From: JBPYFK01 sp051984675
GTDB lineage: Bacteria; Actinomycetota; Actinomycetes; Mycobacteriales; Pseudonocardiaceae
NCBI GenBank assembly: GCA_051984675.1
Contig: JBPYFK010000147.1
Location: forward strand, 1-6,046
DNA length: 6,046 nt
Direction of reading: 5' to 3'
The position numbers and the translations under genes were made by a program. The notes below the pieces were generated by a model. The model did not search any database, was not told the origin of the DNA, and saw only the letters and a list, made by a program, of their open reading frames with translations. Position 1 is the stretch's first letter. Every line of letters begins with the position of its first letter. Positions 1 through 5,751 of this stretch are shown piece after piece.

Positions 1-52
1 CCGCCGAGGTTCGGTGGCAACACCGGATTGCGATGACAAATGAACAGACCTT

Positions 53-125
53 GCGCTCGTAGCTCAACGGATAGAGCATCTGACTACGGATCAGAAGGTT
101 GCAGGTTCGAATCCTGCCGAGCGCG
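53..125 (+). tRNA. tRNA-Arg (anticodon ACG)
   Basis: This 73-base tRNA gene folds into a full cloverleaf. The acceptor stem pairs GCGCTCG (53-59) with CGAGCGC (118-124), and the discriminator base is G125. The D stem is GCTC/GAGC (62-65 and 74-77). The anticodon stem is TCTGA/TCAGA (79-83 and 91-95) around the loop CTACGGA, which places ACG at 86-88, tRNA positions 34-36. The T stem is GCAGG/CCTGC (101-105 and 113-117) around TTCGAAT. ACG (inosine at the wobble base after TadA editing) reads CGU, CGC and CGA arginine codons. The bases after the discriminator are CCCA rather than CCA, so the CCA tail must be added after transcription, as is common in actinobacteria. tRNA 3' ends are frequent integration sites, but no integrase gene is visible here. 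Confidence 0.97.
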
Positions 126-132
126 CCCAGCT

Positions 133-168
133 CAAAGGGGGTACCGGAAGTTCCCGGTACCCCCTTTG
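133..168 (+). terminator. Perfect 15-bp inverted repeat, likely terminator of the tRNA-Arg transcript
   Basis: The left arm CAAAGGGGGTACCGG (133-147) is exactly complementary to the right arm CCGGTACCCCCTTTG (154-168), with a 6-base AAGTTC loop. It begins 8 bases after the tRNA discriminator base and no other gene is near. There is no true T run after the stem; many actinobacterial terminators work with a strong GC stem and little or no U tract. The symmetry would let it act in both directions, blocking leftward transcription into the tRNA as well. Confidence 0.7.
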
Positions 169-662
169 ACATCCACAGTTGACATCAATCCGAAGCGAGA
201 AGCCGATCCATTCGCCCGGCAAGTTCACCGAACTCGGGTTCCCGCGCGACCGCGCCGGTGTGATGACGGAAGATCGGCGGCCTTGTTGCCTCGGCCAATC
301 AGGCGCAGGCTCGTGATGTGGGTATGCAGCGAGGCTCCGATGATCAGAGCAGGCGTGGAGCGAACAACGCGACGTGAACGCCAAGCATGCTAGTGAGCAT
401 GACGAAGACCCTCGTACACAGCGCGCCGCGCGTGTACGTGAGATGGGGCGCCAAGTGCTTCGCGACGCCCACACGCTCGTAGAACAGAGCAAAGCGCTTC
501 GGGAGGCAGCAGAGAGCGCTAGAACCGCGCGAAGCAAACGTGGACGCAGGGCAGACATCGCCTCCGACAACAAGGGGTGTCGGCGCGGCTCCACGGGCGG
601 CGACTTGGACAAGCCGAGAAGACGCAGGCGAAACCAGCAGCGATTATCGGAACAGGGTGCCG
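169..662. other. Stretch without a convincing gene between the tRNA terminator and repeat copy 1
   Basis: About 500 bases follow the tRNA terminator with no recognisable protein family in any frame. The visible structure is a 13-base palindrome AGTTCACCGAACT at 222-234 and the doubtful frame starting at 374. The long minus-strand frame crossing this stretch ends in residues that are the reverse reading of the tRNA T-loop, so it is not a gene. I saw no promoter with both elements well matched, no rRNA and no transposase remnant. Confidence 0.5.
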
Positions 663-844
663 TGGTCACTGACCGGCTATGCACAACCAACCAGCACCCG
701 ACCGGGAACGAGTACAGGTCGCTGGGCACACATTCCTGGACGTCCCCGAACATGCGTTCGTACGTCCGCGTGGGAATGCCAATCAACCTGTCAAGTAATC
801 GATGTTCGGCCGCGCGAAGTCATGATCATCGGCAGTGCGACTGA
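374..844 (+). CDS. Doubtful small reading frame with a charged helical N-terminus
   Basis: A 156-codon frame opens with GTG. I do not recognise the product. Residues about 14-58 are rich in Arg, Ala and Glu with regularly spaced hydrophobic residues (for example VLRDAHTLVEQSKALREA), which suggests an amphipathic helix or coiled coil. From about residue 60 the sequence becomes low-complexity and Arg-rich, and residues about 97-123 are simply a translation of the 79-bp direct repeat. The best Shine-Dalgarno candidate, GGAG at 357-360, lies 13 bases before the GTG, which is too far. Third-position GC is modest compared with the real genes here. It may be a decayed gene whose first 60 codons were once coding and whose frame now runs on by chance, or it may be entirely spurious. 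Confidence 0.2.
   Translation: MNAKHASEHDEDPRTQRAARVREMGRQVLRDAHTLVEQSKALREAAESARTARSKRGRRADIASDNKGCRRGSTGGDLDKPRRRRRNQQRLSEQGAVVTDRLCTTNQHPTGNEYRSLGTHSWTSPNMRSYVRVGMPINLSSNRCSAARSHDHRQCD
663..741. repeat. 79-bp direct repeat, copy 1
   Basis: This stretch aligns without gaps to 5968-6046 at 69 of 79 positions. The longest shared blocks are CACAACCAACCAGCAC (16 bases), TGGTCACTGACCG at the left end and CTGGGCACACAT near the right end. Similarity starts abruptly: the bases before 663 do not resemble those before 5968. It opens with the 11-base palindrome GGTCACTGACC (664-674), identical in both copies. Because copy 2 reaches the window edge, the right boundary is unknown and copy 1 may extend past 741. 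The differences do not cluster at third codon positions in the frames examined on either strand, which argues for a non-coding repeat. Confidence 0.85.
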
Positions 845-897
845 TCGACCAAACAGTAGACACCTCGCTCGTTCGCTCGCCGACCCGACGAGTGCGC
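742..897. other. Gap between repeat copy 1 and the end of the cyclase gene
   Basis: This stretch contains no credible gene. It holds a short palindrome ATGATCAT (822-829), a CAGT-GCG-ACTG mini-hairpin (834-844), and a low-complexity CGCTCG-TT-CGCTCG direct repeat near 869-882. The minus-strand cyclase transcript must end around here, but no strong stem followed by a T-rich tract is visible. The unseen remainder of the 79-bp repeat could extend into the first part of this stretch. Confidence 0.4.
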
Positions 898-2166
898 TCA
901 CTGAGGGCGGTTGGGCGGGTGGTGGCGTTTGTGTAGGTACATGTCGCGGTCGGCGCGATGTAATAGCACCTGCGACTCGGTGGTCGGGTCTTTGGTCGTG
1001 GCAAGACCGACGCTGGCGCGCAGTGGTAAGAGGTGACCATCGAATTGGACGTTGTCTTCCAAGCCCCGGATCACGCGTTCGCGTAACCGTCCGGCGGCCC
1101 ATTCATCGAAAACCCTGCTCGCAACGACGAATTCGTCTCCGCCCAAGCGGGCGACCACGTCACCGGCGCGTACCGACAGCAACAGTCGATGGGCGGCTGC
1201 GGTTAACAGTGCGTCGCCGGCTGCGTGGCCTAGGCTGTCGTTGACCGATTTGAGGTGGTCGAGATCGGCTACGAGCACAGCTAGGGTGTCGCCGTCGCGT
1301 TCGAGGTTGGCTAGGGCGTGTTCCAGTTGGTCCTGTAGTAATGCCCGGTTGGCTAGGCCGGTCAGCGGGTCGTGCAGTGCCAGGTGCGCCAGATCGGCAT
1401 GTGCCATCCGTCCATTTCCGATTTCCTCGATCTGGCCGATCAAGACGGCGGGCTCCCCGGTAGGACCTGGCACGGTGCTGGCTCGGATCAGCACCCACAG
1501 CGGGTGACCATCTCGATGACGGTAGCGCTTCTGAAGGCTCCCCACCTGTCGCCGTCCGTAGACCAGGTCGTCGAACAGCGCGTCACCGTGTTCGATGTCG
1601 TCGGGATAGGTGAACTCATTAAAACTGCGCCCGACCAGCTCGTCGCGGTCGTAGCCCAGCAGGTCGCAGAAGGCGTCGTTGACCTTGGTCCACCGTCCGT
1701 TGAGGTCCACCATTACCAGGCCGTTGGGGGCGTTATCGAAGGTGCGTTGCCACAACAGCTCTGACTCGCGTCGAGCGGTGATGTCCTGAAACTGTGCCAG
1801 GAAGAAGCACGGTGTGCCGGTATCGTCCCTGATGACCGAACCGGACTGCAGGACCCACACCGCCTGGCCATCGCGGCGCACATAGCGCTTTTCCACCACG
1901 CCGCCGTTCCACCGGCCCGCGAAGGCATCCGCGATGTAGTCATCCAGGACTGGGTCGCCCGCGTGTGTGAACTCGCGGGCGCTGCGGCGCAGTAGCTCGT
2001 TGCGGTCGTAGCCGAGCAAATCGCACAGGGCCTGGTTGACGTAGCAATAACGACCTTGCATGTCCAACAACGCCATCGGCGCCAGGGCCTGATCGCACAC
2101 CGCCTGCCAAGCGACCTGCCCGACGGAACTAGCGGAGCCGGTCCCGCTCTCGGGCGAGCCCATCAT
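898..2166 (-). CDS. PAS-PAS-GGDEF diguanylate cyclase
   Basis: The product should make cyclic di-GMP from two GTP in the cytoplasm. Residue numbers here count from the upstream GTG at 2175; subtract 3 for the preferred start. Two PAS/PAC sensor domains (about 21-135 and 140-252) precede a full GGDEF domain (about 262-425). The catalytic signature GGDEF is intact at 345-349. The metal-binding Asp is D304 in VADLDHLKSVND, followed by the GHAAGD substrate segment (316-321) and ADRDMYLHK near the end. An RxxD inhibitory site (RAGD, 336-339) sits exactly five residues before GGDEF, so product feedback inhibition is likely. There is no signal peptide, membrane span or EAL domain. The PAS domains resemble each other strongly (shared CDLLGYDR), and their ligand cannot be read from sequence. 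I prefer ATG 2166 because AGGTG lies 6 bases before it; GTG 2175 overlaps that site. It is co-directional with tetR but 406-415 bases away, probably with its own promoter. Confidence 0.95.
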   Translation of the reverse strand: MMGSPESGTGSASSVGQVAWQAVCDQALAPMALLDMQGRYCYVNQALCDLLGYDRNELLRRSAREFTHAGDPVLDDYIADAFAGRWNGGVVEKRYVRRDGQAVWVLQSGSVIRDDTGTPCFFLAQFQDITARRESELLWQRTFDNAPNGLVMVDLNGRWTKVNDAFCDLLGYDRDELVGRSFNEFTYPDDIEHGDALFDDLVYGRRQVGSLQKRYRHRDGHPLWVLIRASTVPGPTGEPAVLIGQIEEIGNGRMAHADLAHLALHDPLTGLANRALLQDQLEHALANLERDGDTLAVLVADLDHLKSVNDSLGHAAGDALLTAAAHRLLLSVRAGDVVARLGGDEFVVASRVFDEWAAGRLRERVIRGLEDNVQFDGHLLPLRASVGLATTKDPTTESQVLLHRADRDMYLHKRHHPPNRPQ

Positions 2167-2172
2167 TCTGAT

Positions 2173-2177
2173 CACCT
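2173..2177 (-). promoter_or_regulatory. Ribosome binding site that decides the cyclase start
   Basis: Read on the minus strand, AGGTG (2177 to 2173) followed by the 6-base spacer ATCAGA precedes ATG at 2166. This is good Shine-Dalgarno spacing. It overlaps the alternative GTG start at 2175, which has no purine-rich site of its own upstream, so the shorter protein (422 residues) is favoured over 425. A second ATG directly follows at 2163. Confidence 0.55.
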
Positions 2178-2228
2178 ACGCAGGGCCTAAGGGGCTGCCA
2201 CCCTGTGTATCGAGCTTGAAGCGTCATT

Positions 2229-2256
2229 GAACTACCCCGCACTCTGGGCTTGTCAA
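2229..2256 (-). promoter_or_regulatory. Candidate sigma-70-type promoter for the cyclase gene
   Basis: On the minus strand a perfect -35 hexamer TTGACA (2256 to 2251) is followed by a 16-base spacer and a weak -10, TAGTTC (2234 to 2229). Transcription would start near 2222 and give a leader of about 55 bases before ATG 2166. The -35 match is exact; the -10 keeps only the leading TA and one inner T. It lies where a promoter is expected and supports transcription of the cyclase independent of tetR. Confidence 0.4.
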
Positions 2257-2581
2257 ACGTCTGGCGCAGTGGCACGTCCAGACGCGATATCCGTCTTCCC
2301 AGACTCCCCGGCTGAGCACAGCAGCCAGCCACCACCCCGCCTGGGGACACGGTCTCCTGCCGCCGCGCGACCCTGTGGAACAGCAGCATCTAGATGTTGG
2401 AGCGCACGGCCGCACGGATTCCCGTCGGTCGCTCACTCGCCCGCGGTGCGCTCGCTCACGCTCCCAGGGCGGCTCGGCAGACCCTACTGGCAGCGATCCC
2501 CGGTCAGCAGAGCGCGGCGCGAGTGGGCGCAGCCTTCGGGCGCTGTGGTCGGCTCGTCGCGGTGGTGCCAGGAGCACAGAC
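2257..2581. other. Gap between the tetR end and the cyclase promoter
   Basis: About 325 bases hold no recognisable protein, and the short frames in all directions look like chance frames in GC-rich DNA. The stretch has a low-complexity GCTCACTCG / GCTCGCTCACG region around 2430-2462. A weak imperfect hairpin with a TTCG apex on the plus strand lies around 2528-2546. No clear terminator follows the tetR stop, so read-through from tetR into the cyclase cannot be excluded. Confidence 0.4.
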
Positions 2582-3214
2582 TCAGTCGGTGTTAGCCGGT
2601 GCCGCATCGCGGTCGGAGTCTGGGGGACTGCGGTGGTCGTCTATGAGACGGCGGGCCATGTCCTGGGCCCGGCGGGCGGCCTGCTTGTCGCCTTCGGCGG
2701 CGGCGATGATCGACCCTTTCATCAGGATGTGCCAGGCATGTGCGAACTCCTCGGGGTCCCGCAGGCCGGCTTGCTCGGCCCACTCCCGTACGAGTTGGCG
2801 AATGTGGGCTAGGTGGTCGATCGCGGCGCGGCCGGCGGGATGGTCCGGGCCCATTTCCAGCAGCACGTTGATAAACGAACACCCGTCGAAGGCCGCGCGA
2901 TCCCGGAACCACTCGTCGAACACGTCGAAGATCGCGACCAGCTGGGTCTCGGGGCTGTCGTGTCCGCGTCGCCAGGCCCCGTTGCGGACCAGCCCGAGGG
3001 TCCATCGCTTTTCCCGGTCGGCCAGAAACGCCAACACCAACGTGTCCTTGGACTGGACGTGGCGGTAGAAACTGGCCTTGGTCACCCCGGACCGCTCAAA
3101 GATTTCCTCCACGCCCACGTCCCGGATGCCGCGGCGGGAAAACAGCTCGTAGGCGGTGTCCAGGATGCGCTGACGGGCCGTGCCCCGCGTCGCAACATAT
3201 GTCTGGGTGCGCAT
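2582..3214 (-). CDS. TetR/AcrR-family transcriptional repressor
   Basis: This 210-residue protein has the usual TetR length and layout. The N-terminal three-helix DNA-binding domain spans about residues 12-58: ARQRILDTAYELFSRRG, then a helix-turn-helix with VEEIFERSGVTK and the recognition helix KASFYRHV (46-53). The rest (about 60-192) is the helical ligand-binding and dimer domain, with aromatic and acidic stretches such as FDEWF and AHAWHILMKG. The last 15 residues are polar and likely disordered. Such proteins bind palindromic operators as dimers and release DNA on binding a small molecule; the ligand is not deducible here. Start ATG 3214 has GGGGTG 5 bases upstream. It is divergent from the LuxR-type gene, with 188 bases between starts, so it probably regulates itself and may control the neighbour. 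The cyclase lies downstream on the same strand. Confidence 0.95.
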   Translation of the reverse strand: MRTQTYVATRGTARQRILDTAYELFSRRGIRDVGVEEIFERSGVTKASFYRHVQSKDTLVLAFLADREKRWTLGLVRNGAWRRGHDSPETQLVAIFDVFDEWFRDRAAFDGCSFINVLLEMGPDHPAGRAAIDHLAHIRQLVREWAEQAGLRDPEEFAHAWHILMKGSIIAAAEGDKQAARRAQDMARRLIDDHRSPPDSDRDAAPANTD

Positions 3215-3247
3215 GGCGGCACCCCGCCTCGGTCGCTACAAATGATC

Positions 3248-3276
3248 GTCCTACGGACTGACTGCGTCCGTGTAGC
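3248..3276 (-). promoter_or_regulatory. Candidate tetR promoter
   Basis: On the minus strand GCTACA (3276 to 3271; three of six bases match TTGACA) is separated by exactly 17 bases from TAGGAC (3253 to 3248; weak -10). Transcription would begin near 3241, leaving a leader of about 27 bases before ATG 3214. Neither hexamer is strong. The case rests on correct spacing, correct distance to the gene, and the coincidence with the palindrome at 3253-3271. Confidence 0.3.
3253..3271. promoter_or_regulatory. 19-bp palindrome, probable operator of the TetR protein
   Basis: The sequence ACGGACTGACTGCGTCCGT has perfect 6-base arms (ACGGAC / GTCCGT) around a 7-base centre. It lies 39 bases upstream of the tetR start, in the divergent intergenic region where TetR operators are normally found, and its length is typical for a TetR dimer. 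It fills the spacer of the proposed tetR promoter, from the last base of the -10 to the first base of the -35, so binding there would block RNA polymerase. A further pair, GCTACA (3235-3240) and TGTAGC (3271-3276), lies around it with a different centre. Confidence 0.5.
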
Positions 3277-3297
3277 CACTGTATGTGATCAAAGCCA

Positions 3298-3311
3298 GGG
3301 CCGAAAGTCCC
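3298..3311. promoter_or_regulatory. DosR/DevR-like box
   Basis: GGGCCGAAAGTCCC reads GGGACTTTCGGCCC on the other strand. The known DosR (DevR) consensus of mycobacteria is TTSGGGACTWWAGTCCCSAA. This site matches the GGGACT half completely, then TT at WW and the distal G and CCC, differing at only two internal bases. Natural DosR sites of the GGGACTTTCGGCCC form are common. The centre is 98.5 bases upstream of the LuxR-type GTG start and about 90 upstream of the tetR start, so either gene could be the target. DosR is a NarL-family response regulator active in hypoxia, nitric oxide or dormancy; whether this organism has one is not visible here. Confidence 0.45.
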
Positions 3312-3390
3312 AATGAGTACCCCTAGATGGGGCAGTAAAACATCTGAGTGGCGCTGCGGATGAACAAGGTGCCGGTGGTGCAGGCGATCG

Positions 3391-3396
3391 TAGACT
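3391..3396 (+). promoter_or_regulatory. -10 element placed for a leaderless LuxR-type mRNA
   Basis: TAGACT fits the actinobacterial TANNNT -10 pattern. It ends 6 bases before GTG 3403, so transcription starting at the usual 7 bases after the -10 would begin on the G of the start codon. No Shine-Dalgarno sequence is found upstream of that GTG, which agrees with a leaderless message. The -35 region at the normal distance (GGTGCC or AGGTGC near 3367-3373) is poor, so this promoter may need an activator. Confidence 0.4.
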
Positions 3397-3402
3397 GGTT
3401 TT

Positions 3403-5751
3403 GTGGCTGCGGGGGGTGCACCTCCTCGCGGAGAGGTGCTCGGCACGCTGCCCGCCGAGGTCAGCAGTCTCGTGGGGCGTCGGCGGGAGCTGACCGATGT
3501 CAAACGGCTGGTCTCTGCCTACCGGCTGGTCGCGCTGACCGGGCCGGGTGGGGTGGGCAAGACCCGGTTGGCCGTGCGCCTCGCCCGTGATATGTCCCGA
3601 GGTTTTCGTGGCCGGGTGTGGTTCGTGGAACTCACCGAGCTGCGCGAGGCCGCGCTGCTGGCGAACACGGTCGCCGACGCGCTGGGACTGTATGACCAGT
3701 CCAGGCGTCCCACCATGGACGCGCTCATCAAGTATCTGGGTGGCCGCCCGGGGTTGCTGGTGCTGGACAACTGTGAACACCTGGTGCAGGCCTGCGCGAC
3801 GTTCGTGGACACGCTGCTGAAGGCCTGCGACCAGCTGCGGGTGTTGGTCACCGGTCGGCAGCCGCTGGGACTGATGGGTGAAAGCGTGTATGTGGTTCCG
3901 CCGTTGGTCGTGCCCGATCCGCAGCGGCTGCACTCGCCGGAGGGGGCCATGCGGTTTGCGGCGGTGCGTCTGTTCGTCGAGCGGGCCACGGCGGTGCAAT
4001 CCGAGTTTCGCCTGGATGAGGACACCTACCGGTGTGTGGCGCGGCTGTGTCACGACCTCGACGGTGTCCCCTTGGCGATCGAAATGGCGGCGCTGCGGCT
4101 GCGCAGCCTGTCCGTGCAGGAGGTGGCGCAGCGGGTGAGCCAGTCGTACGGGGTGCTCCACGGCGCACGAGGTACGCCGGCCCGGCATCAGAGCGTGTCG
4201 GCGTTGATCGACTGGAGCTACGAGCTGTGCTCGGCGCTGGAACGGCTGGTGTGGGCGCGGCTGTCGGTGTTCGCGGGCGGTTTCGATCTCGACGCCGCCG
4301 AGTCCGTCGCTGTCGGCGGCGACGTGGACCGCGCGGAAATACTCCCGCTGGTCGAGGCACTGATCGACAAGTCGATCGTGTCGCGGCACGGTGAACAGAA
4401 CGACCCGCGGTACTGGTTGCTGGAGATCGTGCGGGATTACGGCCAGGACAAGCTCGCTGACTCCGGCGAGGTCCTCGACGTACGGCATCGCCACCGGGAC
4501 TACTACGCCCAGCTGGCGAAGCGGTTCGCGGCTGAGTGGATGGGGCCTGACCAACTAGCCTGTGTGCGCCGGCTGCGTCACGAGCAGGCCAACGCGCGCG
4601 TCGCGCTGGACTACTGCGCCAGCCAGCCGGACGAGGCGATCATCGGGCTGCGCATGGCCGCGGACATCAACCAGTACTGGCTGCTGCGCGGGTTGTACGC
4701 CGAAGCGGCCTACTGGCTGGACCGCCTCCTGGGGTCCGTGCCGCAGCCGTGTTTAGAACGCTTGTCCGGGTTGCGCATAGACGCGGAGTTCGCCTTGATG
4801 CGGGGCAATACGGAGGCGAGTCACGCACTGCTGGCTGAGGCGACCGAGCTCGCCGAAGTGCTCGACGACGACACCGAACGCGCCTACCTTGCCCTTCTCC
4901 GGGGCATGACTGCGCTGTTCACCGGAGATCCGTCGCAGGCGGTCACCCTGCTCCGCGCTGCCTTGACCGGTTTCCGGGCGGCCGGCGAGGTGGAGGGGGA
5001 GTTGGAAGCCCTGGGCTTTCTGGGACTGTCGTTGGGCGTGCAGGGACAGCGCGAGCAGGCACTGGCCCTGCTCGACGAATGCTTGCAGGTGAGCTCACGA
5101 CTGGGCGAGCAGTTCTGGCGCGGGTTGGCGTTGTGGGCCACCGCGCGCATCGAAGTGCTGCACGACGAGGGACTTGAGCGGGCCGAGACCAGCGCCAGGA
5201 CGTCCCTGCGCATACAGCACGCCCTGGACCACCGCCTCGCGGTCGCGTTCAACCTGGACACGCTGGCGTGGATCGCCACCCGCCGCGGCGAGCACTCCCG
5301 GGCGGCGACCCTGTTCGGAACCGCCGACACTGCCTGGCGCGCGACCGGGTCGACGCCGGAAAACTACGCGCTCTCGGCGAACCTGCATGACGATCACCTC
5401 AGCCGCACCCGGCAGGCCTGCGGTGATCGGGCGTTCGAGACAGCGTTCACCCACGGCCAACAGATGCCCACCGACGAGGCGATCGCCTTCGCGCTCGAAG
5501 CCAAGCAGCCCGCCCCAACCCCAGTAGCCGAAGCCGCCGCAGAAACTCACCTGACCCGGCGCGAGCAGGAAATCGCCGACCTCGTTGCCCAAGGCCTGAG
5601 CAACAAGGCGATCGCCGCCACCCTCGTCATCTCCCAACGCACAGCCGAAGGCCACGTCGAACACATTCTCACCAAGCTCGGCTTCACCAGCCGCGCCCAA
5701 ATCGCTTCCTGGATCGCCGGCCACCACGCACCTCCCGGCGGCGCAACCTGA
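3403..5751 (+). CDS. STAND NTPase / TPR / LuxR-type transcriptional regulator
   Basis: This 782-residue protein is a large ATP-dependent activator of the type that oligomerises on binding a signal and then binds DNA. The STAND ATPase comes first: Walker A GPGGVGKT (47-54), Walker B LLVLDN with D122 (118-123), a sensor-like TGR (150-152), and the GVPLAIE motif (221-227). A winged-helix-like part follows (about 265-350). Residues about 380-690 form a helical repeat region with TPR character (for example GDPSQAVTLLRAAL and GQREQALALLDECL), the usual sensor. The C-terminus (about 717-770) is a complete LuxR helix-turn-helix: LTRREQEIADLVAQGLSNKA, then TLVISQRTAEGHVEHILTKL. No receiver domain is present. 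GTG 3403 is the first start after an in-frame TAG at 3391 and has no ribosome binding site. It is divergent from tetR. The inducer and target genes are unknown; the family is common in actinobacteria, often near pathways it controls, but none is visible here. Confidence 0.95.
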   Translation: MAAGGAPPRGEVLGTLPAEVSSLVGRRRELTDVKRLVSAYRLVALTGPGGVGKTRLAVRLARDMSRGFRGRVWFVELTELREAALLANTVADALGLYDQSRRPTMDALIKYLGGRPGLLVLDNCEHLVQACATFVDTLLKACDQLRVLVTGRQPLGLMGESVYVVPPLVVPDPQRLHSPEGAMRFAAVRLFVERATAVQSEFRLDEDTYRCVARLCHDLDGVPLAIEMAALRLRSLSVQEVAQRVSQSYGVLHGARGTPARHQSVSALIDWSYELCSALERLVWARLSVFAGGFDLDAAESVAVGGDVDRAEILPLVEALIDKSIVSRHGEQNDPRYWLLEIVRDYGQDKLADSGEVLDVRHRHRDYYAQLAKRFAAEWMGPDQLACVRRLRHEQANARVALDYCASQPDEAIIGLRMAADINQYWLLRGLYAEAAYWLDRLLGSVPQPCLERLSGLRIDAEFALMRGNTEASHALLAEATELAEVLDDDTERAYLALLRGMTALFTGDPSQAVTLLRAALTGFRAAGEVEGELEALGFLGLSLGVQGQREQALALLDECLQVSSRLGEQFWRGLALWATARIEVLHDEGLERAETSARTSLRIQHALDHRLAVAFNLDTLAWIATRRGEHSRAATLFGTADTAWRATGSTPENYALSANLHDDHLSRTRQACGDRAFETAFTHGQQMPTDEAIAFALEAKQPAPTPVAEAAAETHLTRREQEIADLVAQGLSNKAIAATLVISQRTAEGHVEHILTKLGFTSRAQIASWIAGHHAPPGGAT

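Noticed and set aside
9..28. Hairpin CGGTG-GCAA-CACCG before the tRNA, possibly the terminator of an upstream gene
   Set aside because: The core stem is only 5 bp (with weak G-U extensions), no T run follows, and the upstream gene is outside the window. It cannot be told from chance.
182..316. Plus-strand stretch reading SPGKFTELGFPRDRAGVMTE, which looks protein-like
   Set aside because: It has no start codon with a ribosome binding site, stops after about 44 codons, and matches no family I know.
91..786. A 231-codon minus-strand frame ending in AGFEPATF
   Set aside because: The terminal GFEPATF is the reverse reading of a tRNA T-loop (GGATTCGAACC), a well-known source of false genes. The rest is low-complexity and passes through the terminator hairpin and repeat copy 1.
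540..1244. A 234-codon plus-strand frame overlapping repeat copy 1 and the cyclase 3' end
   Set aside because: It has Arg-rich low complexity, its last third is antisense to the GGDEF domain, and it has no motif or ribosome binding site.
2176..2260. Possible c-di-GMP riboswitch in front of the cyclase
   Set aside because: The leader is only about 55 bases from the predicted start, and the conserved GEMM core sequences are absent.
2129..2607. Several short frames on both strands in the gap after tetR
   Set aside because: None has a ribosome binding site, a domain or coding-like composition. They overlap one another, and part is antisense to or upstream of established genes.
3289..4554. A 421-codon minus-strand frame opposite the LuxR-type gene
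   Set aside because: It lies antisense to the clear ATPase domain, is rich in His, Arg and Pro as expected of a shadow frame in GC-rich coding DNA, and shows no family motif.
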